Assembly: GCA_013416795.1 (NCBI GenBank)
Contig: RQSC01000397.1
Span: 56,362 to 71,932 of the forward strand
Direction of reading: 5' to 3'
Source: Prasinococcaceae sp. CCMP 1430
Lineage: Eukaryota > Prasinodermophyta > Palmophyllophyceae > Prasinococcales > Prasinococcaceae
Length of the DNA stretch: 15,571 nucleotides
Shown here: piece by piece, positions 8,417 to 15,571 of the stretch
Position numbering within the stretch: the first letter of the stretch is position 1
How the letters are laid out: every line of letters starts with the position of its first letter
Position numbers and translations under genes: made by a program
Notes under the pieces: generated by a model
What the model was told of the DNA's origin: nothing
What the model saw: only the letters and a program-made list of their open reading frames with translations
Database searches by the model: none

Positions 8417-8840
8417 CTGCAGCAGGCAGGCGCGCACGCGGGAAGGCGCGGGGGCGCGCGCGGCGAAAGGGCGTGCAGGCGTGTCAGCTCACGTGTGCGG
8501 CGCCGATGAAGAGCGTGGGGTGGTGGGGGATGGGATCGGAGTGGGGTGCGCGGCGCGGCAGGCATCGCCCACAAGGTCGTGCCCAACAGCCACAGCAGAA
8601 GGCGCCGTGGACCACCACCAGCCCATGCGAGACTCGTCCCGCCTACCCGCCTGAAGAAGGCACGCATGCGCAGTGTGACGCGGTGTGGTTGCCACGATCG
8701 CGCCCGGCGCGCCGCTTGCGCAGCACTAGCCTTGCCCAGCACTGCCCTGCTCCGCCACTCCCCCCACCACCACCGCGCCCCGCTCATCCCCAAAAAAGCC
8801 TGCGCCCTCGCGCCGCGCCCCCCCGCCACGCGGCGGCCTT

Positions 8841-8904
8841 CGCGCGCGCGCGCGCGCGCGCGCGCACGAGGATCGAATCCTCGCACCGCGCTCGCGCGCG
8901 CGCG
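8841..8904. repeat. (CG)12 and (CG)6 tracts flanking a 7-bp hairpin
   Basis: Alternating CG runs for 24 nt at 8841-8864 and again for 12 nt at 8893-8904. Between them is a perfect hairpin, CGAGGAT (8867-8873), CGA loop, ATCCTCG (8877-8883). Alternating CG of this length favours left-handed Z-DNA. It lies in the region expected to hold the AP-2 sigma promoter or first intron. Confidence 0.85.
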
Positions 8905-8942
8905 CACGCCGAGCGCCGGGCGCGCCACGCGCGCAGAGTGGC

Positions 8943-8960
8943 CTGCTGCTGCTGCTGCTG
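8943..8960. repeat. (CTG)6 trinucleotide repeat
   Basis: Six CTG units, CAG on the minus strand, between AP-2 sigma and Rab3GAP. No supported coding frame covers it. It is probably a simple microsatellite. Confidence 0.85.
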
Positions 8961-9180
8961 TGCACCCCCGCGCCCCCGCCCGCGCCCACGAAGCGAGATT
9001 CCGCGGTAGAGGCCGCCGCCATTCCGCCAAGCTTGGCCATCGAAACGGATGCGCTAAGCGCGGAGGGTCGTGGCAAAATGCTGCCCCATGCATGGCCGGG
9101 CCTCGCGACCAATAAACCCTACCTTAATTTTCCCCGAAACGCATGCGCCGTGATGCCAATGTGCGCCTGGCGAGTTTTTT

Positions 9181-12100
9181 TTACGCAGCTGGGGCGCGCA
9201 GCGCGAGAGCCATGCGGCAGCTCTCGCCCGAGTACGAGGCGTACATGCGCTGTGCGAGCCTCGGGCCGCCCTCGCTGCCCGCATCGGCGCGCAGCACGAA
9301 CTCGCGTTCGTCGCACGCGCCGCACCACGCGAGGTTGCCAGCACCCGCCGCCGATTCGGACACGAACAGGCACGCGAGCGCCTCGCGCTGCGCAGGGTCC
9401 AACACGCTTGCCTGGCCTGCCTCGAGCAGCTGGTGCAGCAGCGGGGCAAGCGGTGCGCTAGTGGGCGGCAGGCGCTGGCTGAGCCACGCAGCCTCCAGCA
9501 CCGACCTTTCGGCCGGTGCCAACGCGGCGAGCATCTCCTCTGCCCGCGACGTGGCACCTGCGATACTCGCGTCGCCGAGCGCGTTGGCACCCGAGAGCAC
9601 TGACGGCTCGGCGGTCATGAGCGAATAGCCAAAGGACGAGGCCTGAGTCACGAGGCGATCGAGTGCGCGCTCCGACGACGGCAACGCAGCCGCGGGGCTC
9701 GCCGCAAGCATCTGCGCGGCCGCTGCGGCGCCCGCGGAGAGAAGCTCCGAGAGTGCCGCGAGCGGCGTTGCCGTGTCGAACCAGTGCAGAACCTTCTCGG
9801 CCTCAGCCTCAGCGTTGAAGAGCGGACGCTGCTCCAGCGCAGGCAACGCGGGCGTCTCATCCCACAGCGAACGCCACAGATTCCCCGCGCGTGCCATGCG
9901 TTCGCTCAGGCGGCCGCCACTGCTTTCGCCGGGGCCCGCGTCGATCCAGTCGTTGGGCGAGTCGAAACGGACGAAGTCCTCGAATGCGCAGCCAGGATTG
10001 GCGGCCTTGAATGCTGCCATGGCCGACACCAGCTCTTCGCTCTGCAGACGGGCGCGCGCGTCCTTTGCGTCTTCGCCATCGCCAAGTGCGCGCAGCGCCT
10101 GCTGCCGCCGGCACAGCTCATCTTCCGTGAGCAGCGCGGGCGGCTGCAGCACGGGGCGCATCATTGGTGCACCCGAGCTTAGCAGGAAGAGCTCAGGGAC
10201 GATACCATCGACCCCTGCCGCGCCATTCGCGGCATGCGCGTTCGCGGCGTCTTGGTCGTCGTCGGCCGTATCATAGCCGAAGCTCTCGTCGGGCGCCCCC
10301 CGGCATGTTGGGGACGACAGCGACTGTGCGGTGCTGTCACTGCGGCGGTCGACGGCCCCCGCGCTCATACCCGTCCGCGTCTCCCCCGAGACTTTAGCGA
10401 ACTCGATGTCGATATCGTCGCCGCCGTCCCATCCGTCGCCCTCGTCGGTGGAATCAGTAAACGCATCACCCGGCGCGACCATTCCTCCTGTTTCCTTCTC
10501 CGCTTCAAGGACCCGCGCGGGTTGCACGTAGCTGGCCGACCGGATGTAGTCAGCATTCGCTGCATCGTCGGCAGCCCAGTGTGCCCCCTCGCCGCTGCCG
10601 CCGCTGCCACCGCAGCCTTCGAGCGTCAGGTCCTCTTCGACGTCCCAGCCATCCCTGTTGCCGTCGGACATACCGGTGGTTGCGATCGCACCGGCACCAA
10701 CACTCGGTGCTGTACTCTGACGTTCACTGCTCCCGGCTCGGCGCGTGGAGCGCGCTGCGAGCGAGGCGTGCGAGTAGCTCCTGCTTTGCCCTGAGCGCAC
10801 GATGCATGTGTTTAGCATGCACAGCTTCTGGTGTAGCAACGAATGCGCCATGTCCGGGGCGGAGCCGTCATCGGGCACGCCAGGCAGCAGCATCCGGTGC
10901 TCCCATAACAGGCGCAGCTCGCGTGCCACGCGGTTCCACAGCACCGCCACGGCGCGAGCATTGCTGAATTCGAGGCTGTGCAGTGCCAACAGCGACGTGA
11001 GCGACCCGGCGGGTGCTCCCTTCATAGCGCACGCCAGCCTATCCTGGCGACGGCGGCTCGAGAGGCCAGCGTCTCCCATTTCGTCTGCACCAGTGCGACT
11101 TACCTGGGGCCGCCAGCATGACGCGGCTTGGAACATGCCCGCCACCACCCTCTCAAGTACGATAGGCGGCGGCACGGGCATGCTCCTGAGAGCCTCACTC
11201 GCAGCGGAGTCTCCGAACACCGGCGCCTCGCCCGCAGCCAGCTGCTCCACGCACGTCACACGCGCTGCGGACGCCAACAACATGCTCCGTGCAGCCGTGC
11301 GCAGCAGCGTGGCGAAGCATCTTCCCCCTTCTCCTGCAACATGCTGATCCGACGAATCCTGAGCGAACCCGTCCGCGCCGCCGAACCCACGTGCTGCTTC
11401 CGCTGCGAGGTCATCAGCCGGGTGTATCTCTAGTTGCCGCAGCGCCCACGAGTGTGCGCCCAGTGGCCGCAAATCTGAGTATACTGGATTGTCGGACAGA
11501 CCGTCGGCGCCAACGCAGCGCACGCCATCCCACGAGCAGCGCAGCTCGAGGCATGCGATGGGCTCGCTGAAGGCTGCCCACTCCGACCAAGGCTGGTCGG
11601 CGTCCCACGCGCCCCTGCCGCCATCGCCGCCGCCGCCGTTGCTGTCACTGCCGTCGCTGGTGGCGTCTTCGTCGTGTGACTCTCGGCTGTGGTCGCCGCC
11701 GCCGCCGGCAGCAGCAAGCTGAAGCTTGGCGAGCGCGGCGGCACGGATGTCTGCCTGCGAAGTGCTCGCAGTGTTGGCACTGCGTGGGTGCAACGCAGAG
11801 CTCCGTAGCGTGTAACAGAGCGAAGCGCGCACGCTGTCGGCGACGTCTGCGGCCGCGTCCGGGCATGGGACAGCCTCGCTCACCTTAGACGCGAAGGTAG
11901 CAACCAGTCCATCGAGGTGGCCAAGGGACGTGGGCGCATTGGTAGACAGCAGGTCAGCCTCGAAGCGCACGAGCACGCCGTCCTCCGCAGCGCACCCCAC
12001 GTACGCGCCGCGCATTGGCTCGTGCACGGGCACGAGCAGCGGCCAGCGCGAGGCACGAGGGTTCGCCGGTGCAAGGCTGGCGAGCGCCAGCGCGCCGGCG

Positions 12101-12753
12101 CTCAGCAGCGAGCTCGCCGTGCCGGAGTTCATCACACTCCCGCTGAAGCTGCGGGGCGCGAGCTCCACAAACGGCTCGCCCTCCAGCCCGAACCAACGCA
12201 CCGCGCGGTGGCGCGCGGCGCGCCCCCACGCTCGCTCGTAGCCCCCTTCGGCATCCTCGCCCGCGTGGCGCGGGTGCATGCGCAGCTCCAGCGTGCGGCC
12301 GTCGAAGTCAAGCGTTTGTGTGCGCACGACGCCCGCATCAGCCTCGTCGCCCTCAGCCGGCGAGGTGCTCGATGCGCCCGGTTGCGAGTCCGAGCCGGCG
12401 GCCGCGCCGTGCGAGTCCTCTGCAGCCCACTTGCGCAGCGTGACCTCTACTGCGGCCGCCAGCCTCTCGAGCGGGCTTGCGAGTGAGTAGTCCTTGATCC
12501 GACTGCGACCCCCGCTGGCAGTCGTGCGGGCCAAGAGTTCCCCGTCAGCCTCGGCGCCCTCGCCGTCGCTGTCGCATCTGCCGTTGTGGTGGGCATCGGT
12601 ATCGGTGTCGCTTTCTCCCACACCGTCGCTTGCTGTGCCCGCGTCCGTGCCCCAGCCAGAATCGCTCGCGGAATCGGGCTCGGACTCGGACCCATCTTCG
12701 GAGGCCGTCGGGAGGACATCCAACTCCTCCGCCGGCACGGGCGCGCGCTCCAT
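9181..12753 (-). CDS. RAB3GAP1: Rab3 GTPase-activating protein catalytic subunit
   Basis: Rab3GAP1 forms a complex with Rab3GAP2; it activates Rab3 GTP hydrolysis and acts on Rab18 in ER and vesicle traffic. The ATG at 12753 is the first in frame (the extension to 12906 opens with GTG), giving 1190 residues in one exon. After an acidic Asp/Ser start, the family N-domain appears as DYSLASPLERLAAAVEVTLRKW (about 88-109), WFGLEGEPFVELAP (about 187-200) and WPLLVPVHEPMRGAYVG (about 237-253). WSEWAAFSEPIACLEL (about 389-404) and KGAPAGSLTSLLALHSL (about 578-594) follow. The C-terminal catalytic part has FVRFDSPNDWIDAG, GRLSERMARAGNLWRSLW and EQRPLFNAEAEAEKVLHWF (about 927-992). It ends with EFVLRA and LAQRMYASYSG as in animal proteins. 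Gly/Ser/Asp-rich linkers near 350-380 and 650-850 are unusually long. R976 in QRPLF may be the conserved GAP arginine (inference). Confidence 0.92.
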   Translation of the reverse strand: MERAPVPAEELDVLPTASEDGSESEPDSASDSGWGTDAGTASDGVGESDTDTDAHHNGRCDSDGEGAEADGELLARTTASGGRSRIKDYSLASPLERLAAAVEVTLRKWAAEDSHGAAAGSDSQPGASSTSPAEGDEADAGVVRTQTLDFDGRTLELRMHPRHAGEDAEGGYERAWGRAARHRAVRWFGLEGEPFVELAPRSFSGSVMNSGTASSLLSAGALALASLAPANPRASRWPLLVPVHEPMRGAYVGCAAEDGVLVRFEADLLSTNAPTSLGHLDGLVATFASKVSEAVPCPDAAADVADSVRASLCYTLRSSALHPRSANTASTSQADIRAAALAKLQLAAAGGGGDHSRESHDEDATSDGSDSNGGGGDGGRGAWDADQPWSEWAAFSEPIACLELRCSWDGVRCVGADGLSDNPVYSDLRPLGAHSWALRQLEIHPADDLAAEAARGFGGADGFAQDSSDQHVAGEGGRCFATLLRTAARSMLLASAARVTCVEQLAAGEAPVFGDSAASEALRSMPVPPPIVLERVVAGMFQAASCWRPQVSRTGADEMGDAGLSSRRRQDRLACAMKGAPAGSLTSLLALHSLEFSNARAVAVLWNRVARELRLLWEHRMLLPGVPDDGSAPDMAHSLLHQKLCMLNTCIVRSGQSRSYSHASLAARSTRRAGSSERQSTAPSVGAGAIATTGMSDGNRDGWDVEEDLTLEGCGGSGGSGEGAHWAADDAANADYIRSASYVQPARVLEAEKETGGMVAPGDAFTDSTDEGDGWDGGDDIDIEFAKVSGETRTGMSAGAVDRRSDSTAQSLSSPTCRGAPDESFGYDTADDDQDAANAHAANGAAGVDGIVPELFLLSSGAPMMRPVLQPPALLTEDELCRRQQALRALGDGEDAKDARARLQSEELVSAMAAFKAANPGCAFEDFVRFDSPNDWIDAGPGESSGGRLSERMARAGNLWRSLWDETPALPALEQRPLFNAEAEAEKVLHWFDTATPLAALSELLSAGAAAAAQMLAASPAAALPSSERALDRLVTQASSFGYSLMTAEPSVLSGANALGDASIAGATSRAEEMLAALAPAERSVLEAAWLSQRLPPTSAPLAPLLHQLLEAGQASVLDPAQREALACLFVSESAAGAGNLAWCGACDEREFVLRADAGSEGGPRLAQRMYASYSGESCRMALALRAPAA

Positions 12754-13154
12754 GCGCCCGCTCCCACTCCTGCTCACGGCCTGCGATCCCCGCCGGCCCT
12801 CGTGTGCACCTCTCAGACGTACCCGCACAGATGTGCCTGCCACCGCGCGTCCCCGCCGCACCGTCCCGCCCCGAGACGGGATGCCCCGCAGCGCCCGCCA
12901 ACGCACTCTACCCTACTCGCGCAGCCGACCGCCGTGAGCTCGTCGCTCAGCTGCAGCCCCCCCCCACACACACACACACAGCCCAGACCGCGCCCCAGGC
13001 GAGGGGGGCCGCACACAACGCGAGCGCTCAGTGGCACCATCTCTTGCTTCTGTTCTCAGACCGTTTTCCGAAACGCTGCGGCGAAGCCGCTCGCGTGCGC
13101 GCCGCGCCGCGCCGGAGTCACAAGCGCGTCGGGGCGTGCGCGGCTGGCCGCGCG
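12754..13154. promoter_or_regulatory. Shared upstream region of divergent Rab3GAP and cyclase genes
   Basis: 401 bp between the minus-strand ATG at 12753 and the plus-strand ATG at 13155, so both promoters should lie here. It is GC-rich with no evident TATA box. It contains a nine-C run and (CA)8 tract, and a locally T-rich stretch at 13041-13070. Open frames cross it on both strands but start with non-ATG codons or are low-complexity. The promoter role is inferred from the divergent layout. Confidence 0.5.
12957..12980. repeat. C9 run followed by (CA)8 microsatellite
   Basis: Nine C (12957-12965) then CA repeated to 12980. Read on the Rab3GAP sense strand it is (TG)8 then a G-run, about 205 bp upstream of the ATG at 12753. 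This is the same arrangement as upstream of the FMO gene. Confidence 0.85.
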
Positions 13155-14273
13155 ATGCGCGCCAGGCGCACGCTCGCGTTGCTGCGGCTGCTCGCCGCCG
13201 TTGCGGCGGCGCTGTGCGCCGCCGCGAACGCGCCGCTCTCAGTCGCTGGCGCCGGTGACAGCGGCGAGTGTGCGGCGGTGCCGAGTGCTGGCGAGGCTGG
13301 GGTGCTCCCGCTGGCGGCGGCGTTCGGCGCTGCGACGCTGCTCGACGTCACTGTGCCGCTCGGTGTGCTGACAACGCCGCTTTGGGATGACGAGAACTCG
13401 GTGCGTTGGGTGTGGTAGATGCTTGCTTGTTGCTCCCGTGTCTCACGTAGCTGCTGTGGACACACGCGTGCGCTGGGTAGCATACGTGCGTCGCTGACAA
13501 TCCGCGCTGGCGACACGCACGGACGGGCACAGGAACCTGCCTTCACGCGCACCATCCTCACCGACACGCGGTTCGGTGACAGTGCAACGACCTCGCGCGT
13601 GTGCTTTCACTCGCATCATGGGACGCACGTTGACGCTCTCAAACACTTCGTGCCTGATGGCCACGAGCGCGCGCAGGAGTCGCGCGCACCGGGTGACGAC
13701 GTCGCCGCTCTCCCGCTTCGCATACTGAATGGCGCGGCTTTTATCGTCGACTTTGATGATTCCGTGACGGGGCCCATCACTGCGGAGATGCTCGAGGGTA
13801 GGCTTCCCAAGGGCGTTGAGCGGTGCGTGCTCGCGCCTGTCTGCTGCATCCTCTCTGCATTGTGCATATTTCGTGTTCAAGCGATGGTTCCCCTGCTGAC
13901 GCTCACGTGCGCTGCATCCGCACGCTACGCGTTCGATGTTTGCTGCAGCGTACTGCTACGCACGCGCCACTCGCGCGCGCGCGACATGTACAAGCCTAAG
14001 TTCGACTACGATTTTACTGCGCTCGACGCCAGCGGCGCGCGCTTCATGGTGGAGCACGGCGTGAAGCTCGTTGGAGTGGACTACCTGAGCGTGGCCACGT
14101 TTGCCGACGGCGTGGAGGCGCATCGGACGATGCTGGGCGCGGGAATCGTTGCGTTGGAGGGTCTGGACCTGCTGAACGCGCCGGTCGACAAAGGCGAGGT
14201 GGTGCTACTGGCGCTCCCCCTGGCAATGACGGATGGCGACGGCACGCCCGTGCGCGTTGTGCTAGCGTACTGA
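13155..14273 (+). CDS. Cyclase-family metal hydrolase (kynurenine formamidase-like), signal peptide, three exons
   Basis: Exons are 13155-13400, 13533-13822 and 13949-14273, giving 286 residues. The family includes bacterial kynurenine formamidase and isatin hydrolase, which hydrolyse amide or lactam bonds with a divalent metal. Residues 1-26 (MRARR then LALLRLLAAVAAALCAAANA) form a signal peptide. LLDVTVPLG starts the fold. The signature HHGTHVDALKHF (110-121) keeps the HxGTHxDxxxHF ligands, with AL where AP is usual. Exon 3 brings VLLRTRHS, VEHGVKLVGVDYLSV and GIVALEGLDLLNAPVDKGEV, then ends with LPLAMTDGDGTPVRVVLAY, typical of the family. Both joins restore family sequence (LWDDENS|EPAF and GVE-R-VLLRT). 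The substrate is not readable. Secretion, or the ER step of plastid import, is inferred. The gene is divergent from Rab3GAP. Confidence 0.9.
13401..13532 (+). other. Intron 1 of the cyclase-family gene (132 nt)
   Basis: Donor TCG|GTGCGT at 13401 and acceptor GGGCACAG ending at 13532; phase 0, 132 nt. Retention meets a TAG six codons in. Removal joins PLWDDENS to EPAFTRTILTDTRF as expected for the family. Confidence 0.8.
13823..13948 (+). other. Intron 2 of the cyclase-family gene (126 nt, open in frame)
   Basis: Donor GAGCG|GTGCGT at 13823 and acceptor TGCTGCAG ending at 13948; phase 2, 126 nt, no in-frame stop. Splicing creates the Arg codon linking GVE to VLLRTRHS, the normal family sequence. 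The intron's own in-frame translation is hydrophobic and Cys-rich. Confidence 0.85.
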
Positions 14274-14345
14274 GATGTGCGCACGCGGGCGCCCGCGCTT
14301 CATGGGCGCGTCGAGAGCGGCGAGAGCTAAGTCGCAAATTGTCGT
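14274..14345. other. Convergent 72-bp gap with a 14-bp perfect palindrome
   Basis: Short space between two stop codons on opposite strands, so both 3' UTRs must overlap here. CGCGGGCGCCCGCG at 14284-14297 is a perfect palindrome. It could form a hairpin in both transcripts, though chance is possible in such GC-rich DNA. Confidence 0.6.
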
Positions 14346-15571
14346 TCATTTATAGCGCTCGTTGAACTTCGATTCCCAGTCGTCCGTGCCGTCCTCCATT
14401 GCAGCGGCCCTGCCGGAGCCGTCCGAGCCGTACACGACGTCAGAGTCGCTCACGGTGCGCCTGCGGCCCATCATCGCGGCCGCGGCCAGCTTAGCTTGCA
14501 GCGCAGCGTCGGGGTACGCCATGCGCCTCGCAGCGTCCATGCGCGCTTCGTTGCGGCGCTTGATCGCAGCGTTGCGGCGCATGGCGAGCGCGAAACGCAG
14601 TGCGGGGATGGCAAAGTAGGCCACCGCGTACACCTGCAGGAACGGCAACGACGCGGCAGCGAGCTTCACGACGCCCGAGCCGGCGGCGCGCGCGAGCGTC
14701 GCTGGGTCGGCGAGCATCACGCTCAGCACAGCCACGCCCACGAAGTTTGCGACGCCCAGGCCTGCGGCAAGCATGATCTGACCCCTGGTGGCGCGGCTGA
14801 CGCCGTACTCGCCCTCCTCAAGGAACGCCCCCGGGGTCGCGCCTTCGGCGAGCTCCGAGCGGCCGCCGGCTGTCACCTGCAAGTCAGGGAACTTGTACAC
14901 GATGGTGCCGTCGTCGGTCACCTCCGCCTCGCCGTTGAATCGTATCAGCGCGGGCAGCACGTAGCTCTCGTCTGTGGGGTCGGCGGCGTGGATTTCCTCC
15001 GAGTCGGCGAAGGGCGCGATCTGCTCTGCAACGAGCACGCCGCCGTTGGCCGCGGCCGCCTCACCGAGCAGCCGGTAGCGCGTATCCTCTAGCGCATCGT
15101 TCGGGTCGCCGTCGCCGAAGACGAACGAGAACACGGCCTCGAGGAAGTTCATCTCGTCGGCGGGACGCGGCGGGCGCTGATAGTAGTACGGGTCGTAGAA
15201 CCAGAAGAGGTCGAACGGGCTGAAGTAGAAGAACCCCGGGCTGTAGAATCCGCCGCCGCCGTACGAGCGCTCGCGGTCGTCGGAGTTGCTGCCCCTGAGG
15301 ATGGCGATGATGGCGAGGTACACGATGACGAGGCTCGCGATGAGCGCGGTGCCGAAGGACACGCGCGTGATGTACATGCTCACCCCCGCGGCCTTGTCCA
15401 GCGCGGGCTCTATGCGCAGCTTGAGCGACCGCGCGGCAAGCGTCGAGCGAAAGCCGTCTGGCAGCTCGTACACGAGGTCGCCGTCGTTGCTCACCTTGAG
15501 CGCGCCCGCCGTGTCGGCCGCCAGGGCGCGCAGCGCGGCCTCCGCGCGCTCGACGGGCACGCCCGCGCGCG
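14346..15571 (-). CDS. At5g03900-like plastid membrane protein (5' partial)
   Basis: This resembles the chloroplast protein At5g03900 and cyanobacterial relatives, named in databases as iron-sulfur-cluster-biosynthesis-like; the function is not established. No ATG precedes the first codons visible (the earliest start-like codon is GTG at 15560), so the 5' part lies beyond the window. In the 404 residues from there, VSNDGDLVYELPDGF (23-37) and VTDDGTIVYKFPDLQ (214-228) are copies of one small module. A membrane segment covers about 65-88. An aromatic stretch follows at 104-127 (FYSPGFFYFSPFDLFW, then DPYYY). The hallmark block EAVFSFVFGDGDPNDALED is at 141-159, and GGVLVAEQIAPF and ESYVLPALIRFNGEAEV follow. 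Two further hydrophobic segments (about 262-285 and 296-325) precede a basic, charged tail. Plastid location is inferred from the family; the targeting peptide is off-window. Confidence 0.8.
   Translation of the reverse strand, partial: RAGVPVERAEAALRALAADTAGALKVSNDGDLVYELPDGFRSTLAARSLKLRIEPALDKAAGVSMYITRVSFGTALIASLVIVYLAIIAILRGSNSDDRERSYGGGGFYSPGFFYFSPFDLFWFYDPYYYQRPPRPADEMNFLEAVFSFVFGDGDPNDALEDTRYRLLGEAAAANGGVLVAEQIAPFADSEEIHAADPTDESYVLPALIRFNGEAEVTDDGTIVYKFPDLQVTAGGRSELAEGATPGAFLEEGEYGVSRATRGQIMLAAGLGVANFVGVAVLSVMLADPATLARAAGSGVVKLAAASLPFLQVYAVAYFAIPALRFALAMRRNAAIKRRNEARMDAARRMAYPDAALQAKLAAAAMMGRRRTVSDSDVVYGSDGSGRAAAMEDGTDDWESKFNERYK

Larger units (their letters stand above)
8417..9180. 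other. Intergenic/intronic region upstream of AP-2 sigma
   Basis: 764 bp between the AP-2 sigma acceptor and the stop of Rab3GAP, both on the minus strand. It should contain the AP-2 sigma first exon, its promoter and the Rab3GAP 3' UTR. I found no ATG followed directly by GT on the minus strand. Candidates ending ATG|GC (near 9020 and 9040) would need a GC-AG intron. Two (CG)n tracts, a (CTG)6 and a short hairpin lie in it. Long open frames on both strands are low-complexity Arg/Ala and do not look real. Confidence 0.5.

Noticed and set aside
8867-8883. GATCGAATCC resembling a tRNA T-arm
   Set aside because: No acceptor stem, D-arm or anticodon arm fits around it. It is a simple 7-bp hairpin between CG tracts.
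8281-9093. 270-codon minus-strand frame upstream of AP-2 sigma
   Set aside because: It overlaps the AP-2 sigma exon in another frame and is low-complexity Arg/Ala, partly translated from (CG)n. A GC-rich open-frame artefact.
9181-12906. Rab3GAP start at 12906
   Set aside because: That codon is GTG, and the extra 51 residues are Arg/Gly-rich without family match. The first in-frame ATG is at 12753.

Overview
The window reads as nuclear DNA of a GC-rich unicellular eukaryote, most probably a microalga. I favour a haptophyte-like alga, but this is inference. Signs of a eukaryote are spliceosomal introns (GT...AG, 84-144 nt, often with GTGCGT donors), eukaryote-only proteins (AP-2 sigma, Rab3GAP catalytic subunit, CWF19L1) and independently oriented genes. 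A homologue of the plastid protein At5g03900 argues for a photosynthetic lineage. I see no bacterial operon, tRNA, rRNA, transposon or CRISPR array.

Layout, left to right: (1) + strand, secreted or membrane leucine-rich-repeat protein with an 84-nt intron (about 42-1757), 3' end uncertain. (2) - strand, flavin-containing monooxygenase with an N-terminal hydrophobic anchor (3702 to 1978). (3) - strand, AlkB-like Fe(II)/2-oxoglutarate dioxygenase whose 144-nt intron cuts the HxD iron motif (4979 to 4179). (4) - strand, CWF19L1-type lariat-debranching/splicing factor carrying an RRM (7414 to 5272). (5) - strand, a doubtful small membrane ORF in the upstream region of gene 4 (7845 to 7390). (6) - strand, AP-2 sigma adaptin, complete except for its initiator Met, which must lie in an upstream mini-exon (8416 to 7991). 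(7) - strand, Rab3GAP catalytic subunit in one 3.6-kb exon (12753 to 9181). (8) + strand, three-exon secreted cyclase/kynurenine-formamidase-like hydrolase (13155-14273). (9) - strand, At5g03900-like plastid membrane protein, cut by the right edge (15571 to 14346).

The genes do not form a pathway. Loose themes are membrane traffic (AP-2 sigma, Rab3GAP), RNA processing or repair (CWF19L1, AlkB-like) and small-molecule chemistry (FMO, cyclase). Genes 7 and 8 are divergent and share an upstream region of about 400 bp. Gene pairs 1/2 and 8/9 converge with short gaps. I found no clear new multi-gene system. The most interesting points are at gene level: introns of in-frame length that stay open on retention and would break or re-topologise an enzyme, an FMO with an altered FAD fingerprint, an RRM fused into CWF19L1, and an internally duplicated plastid protein.
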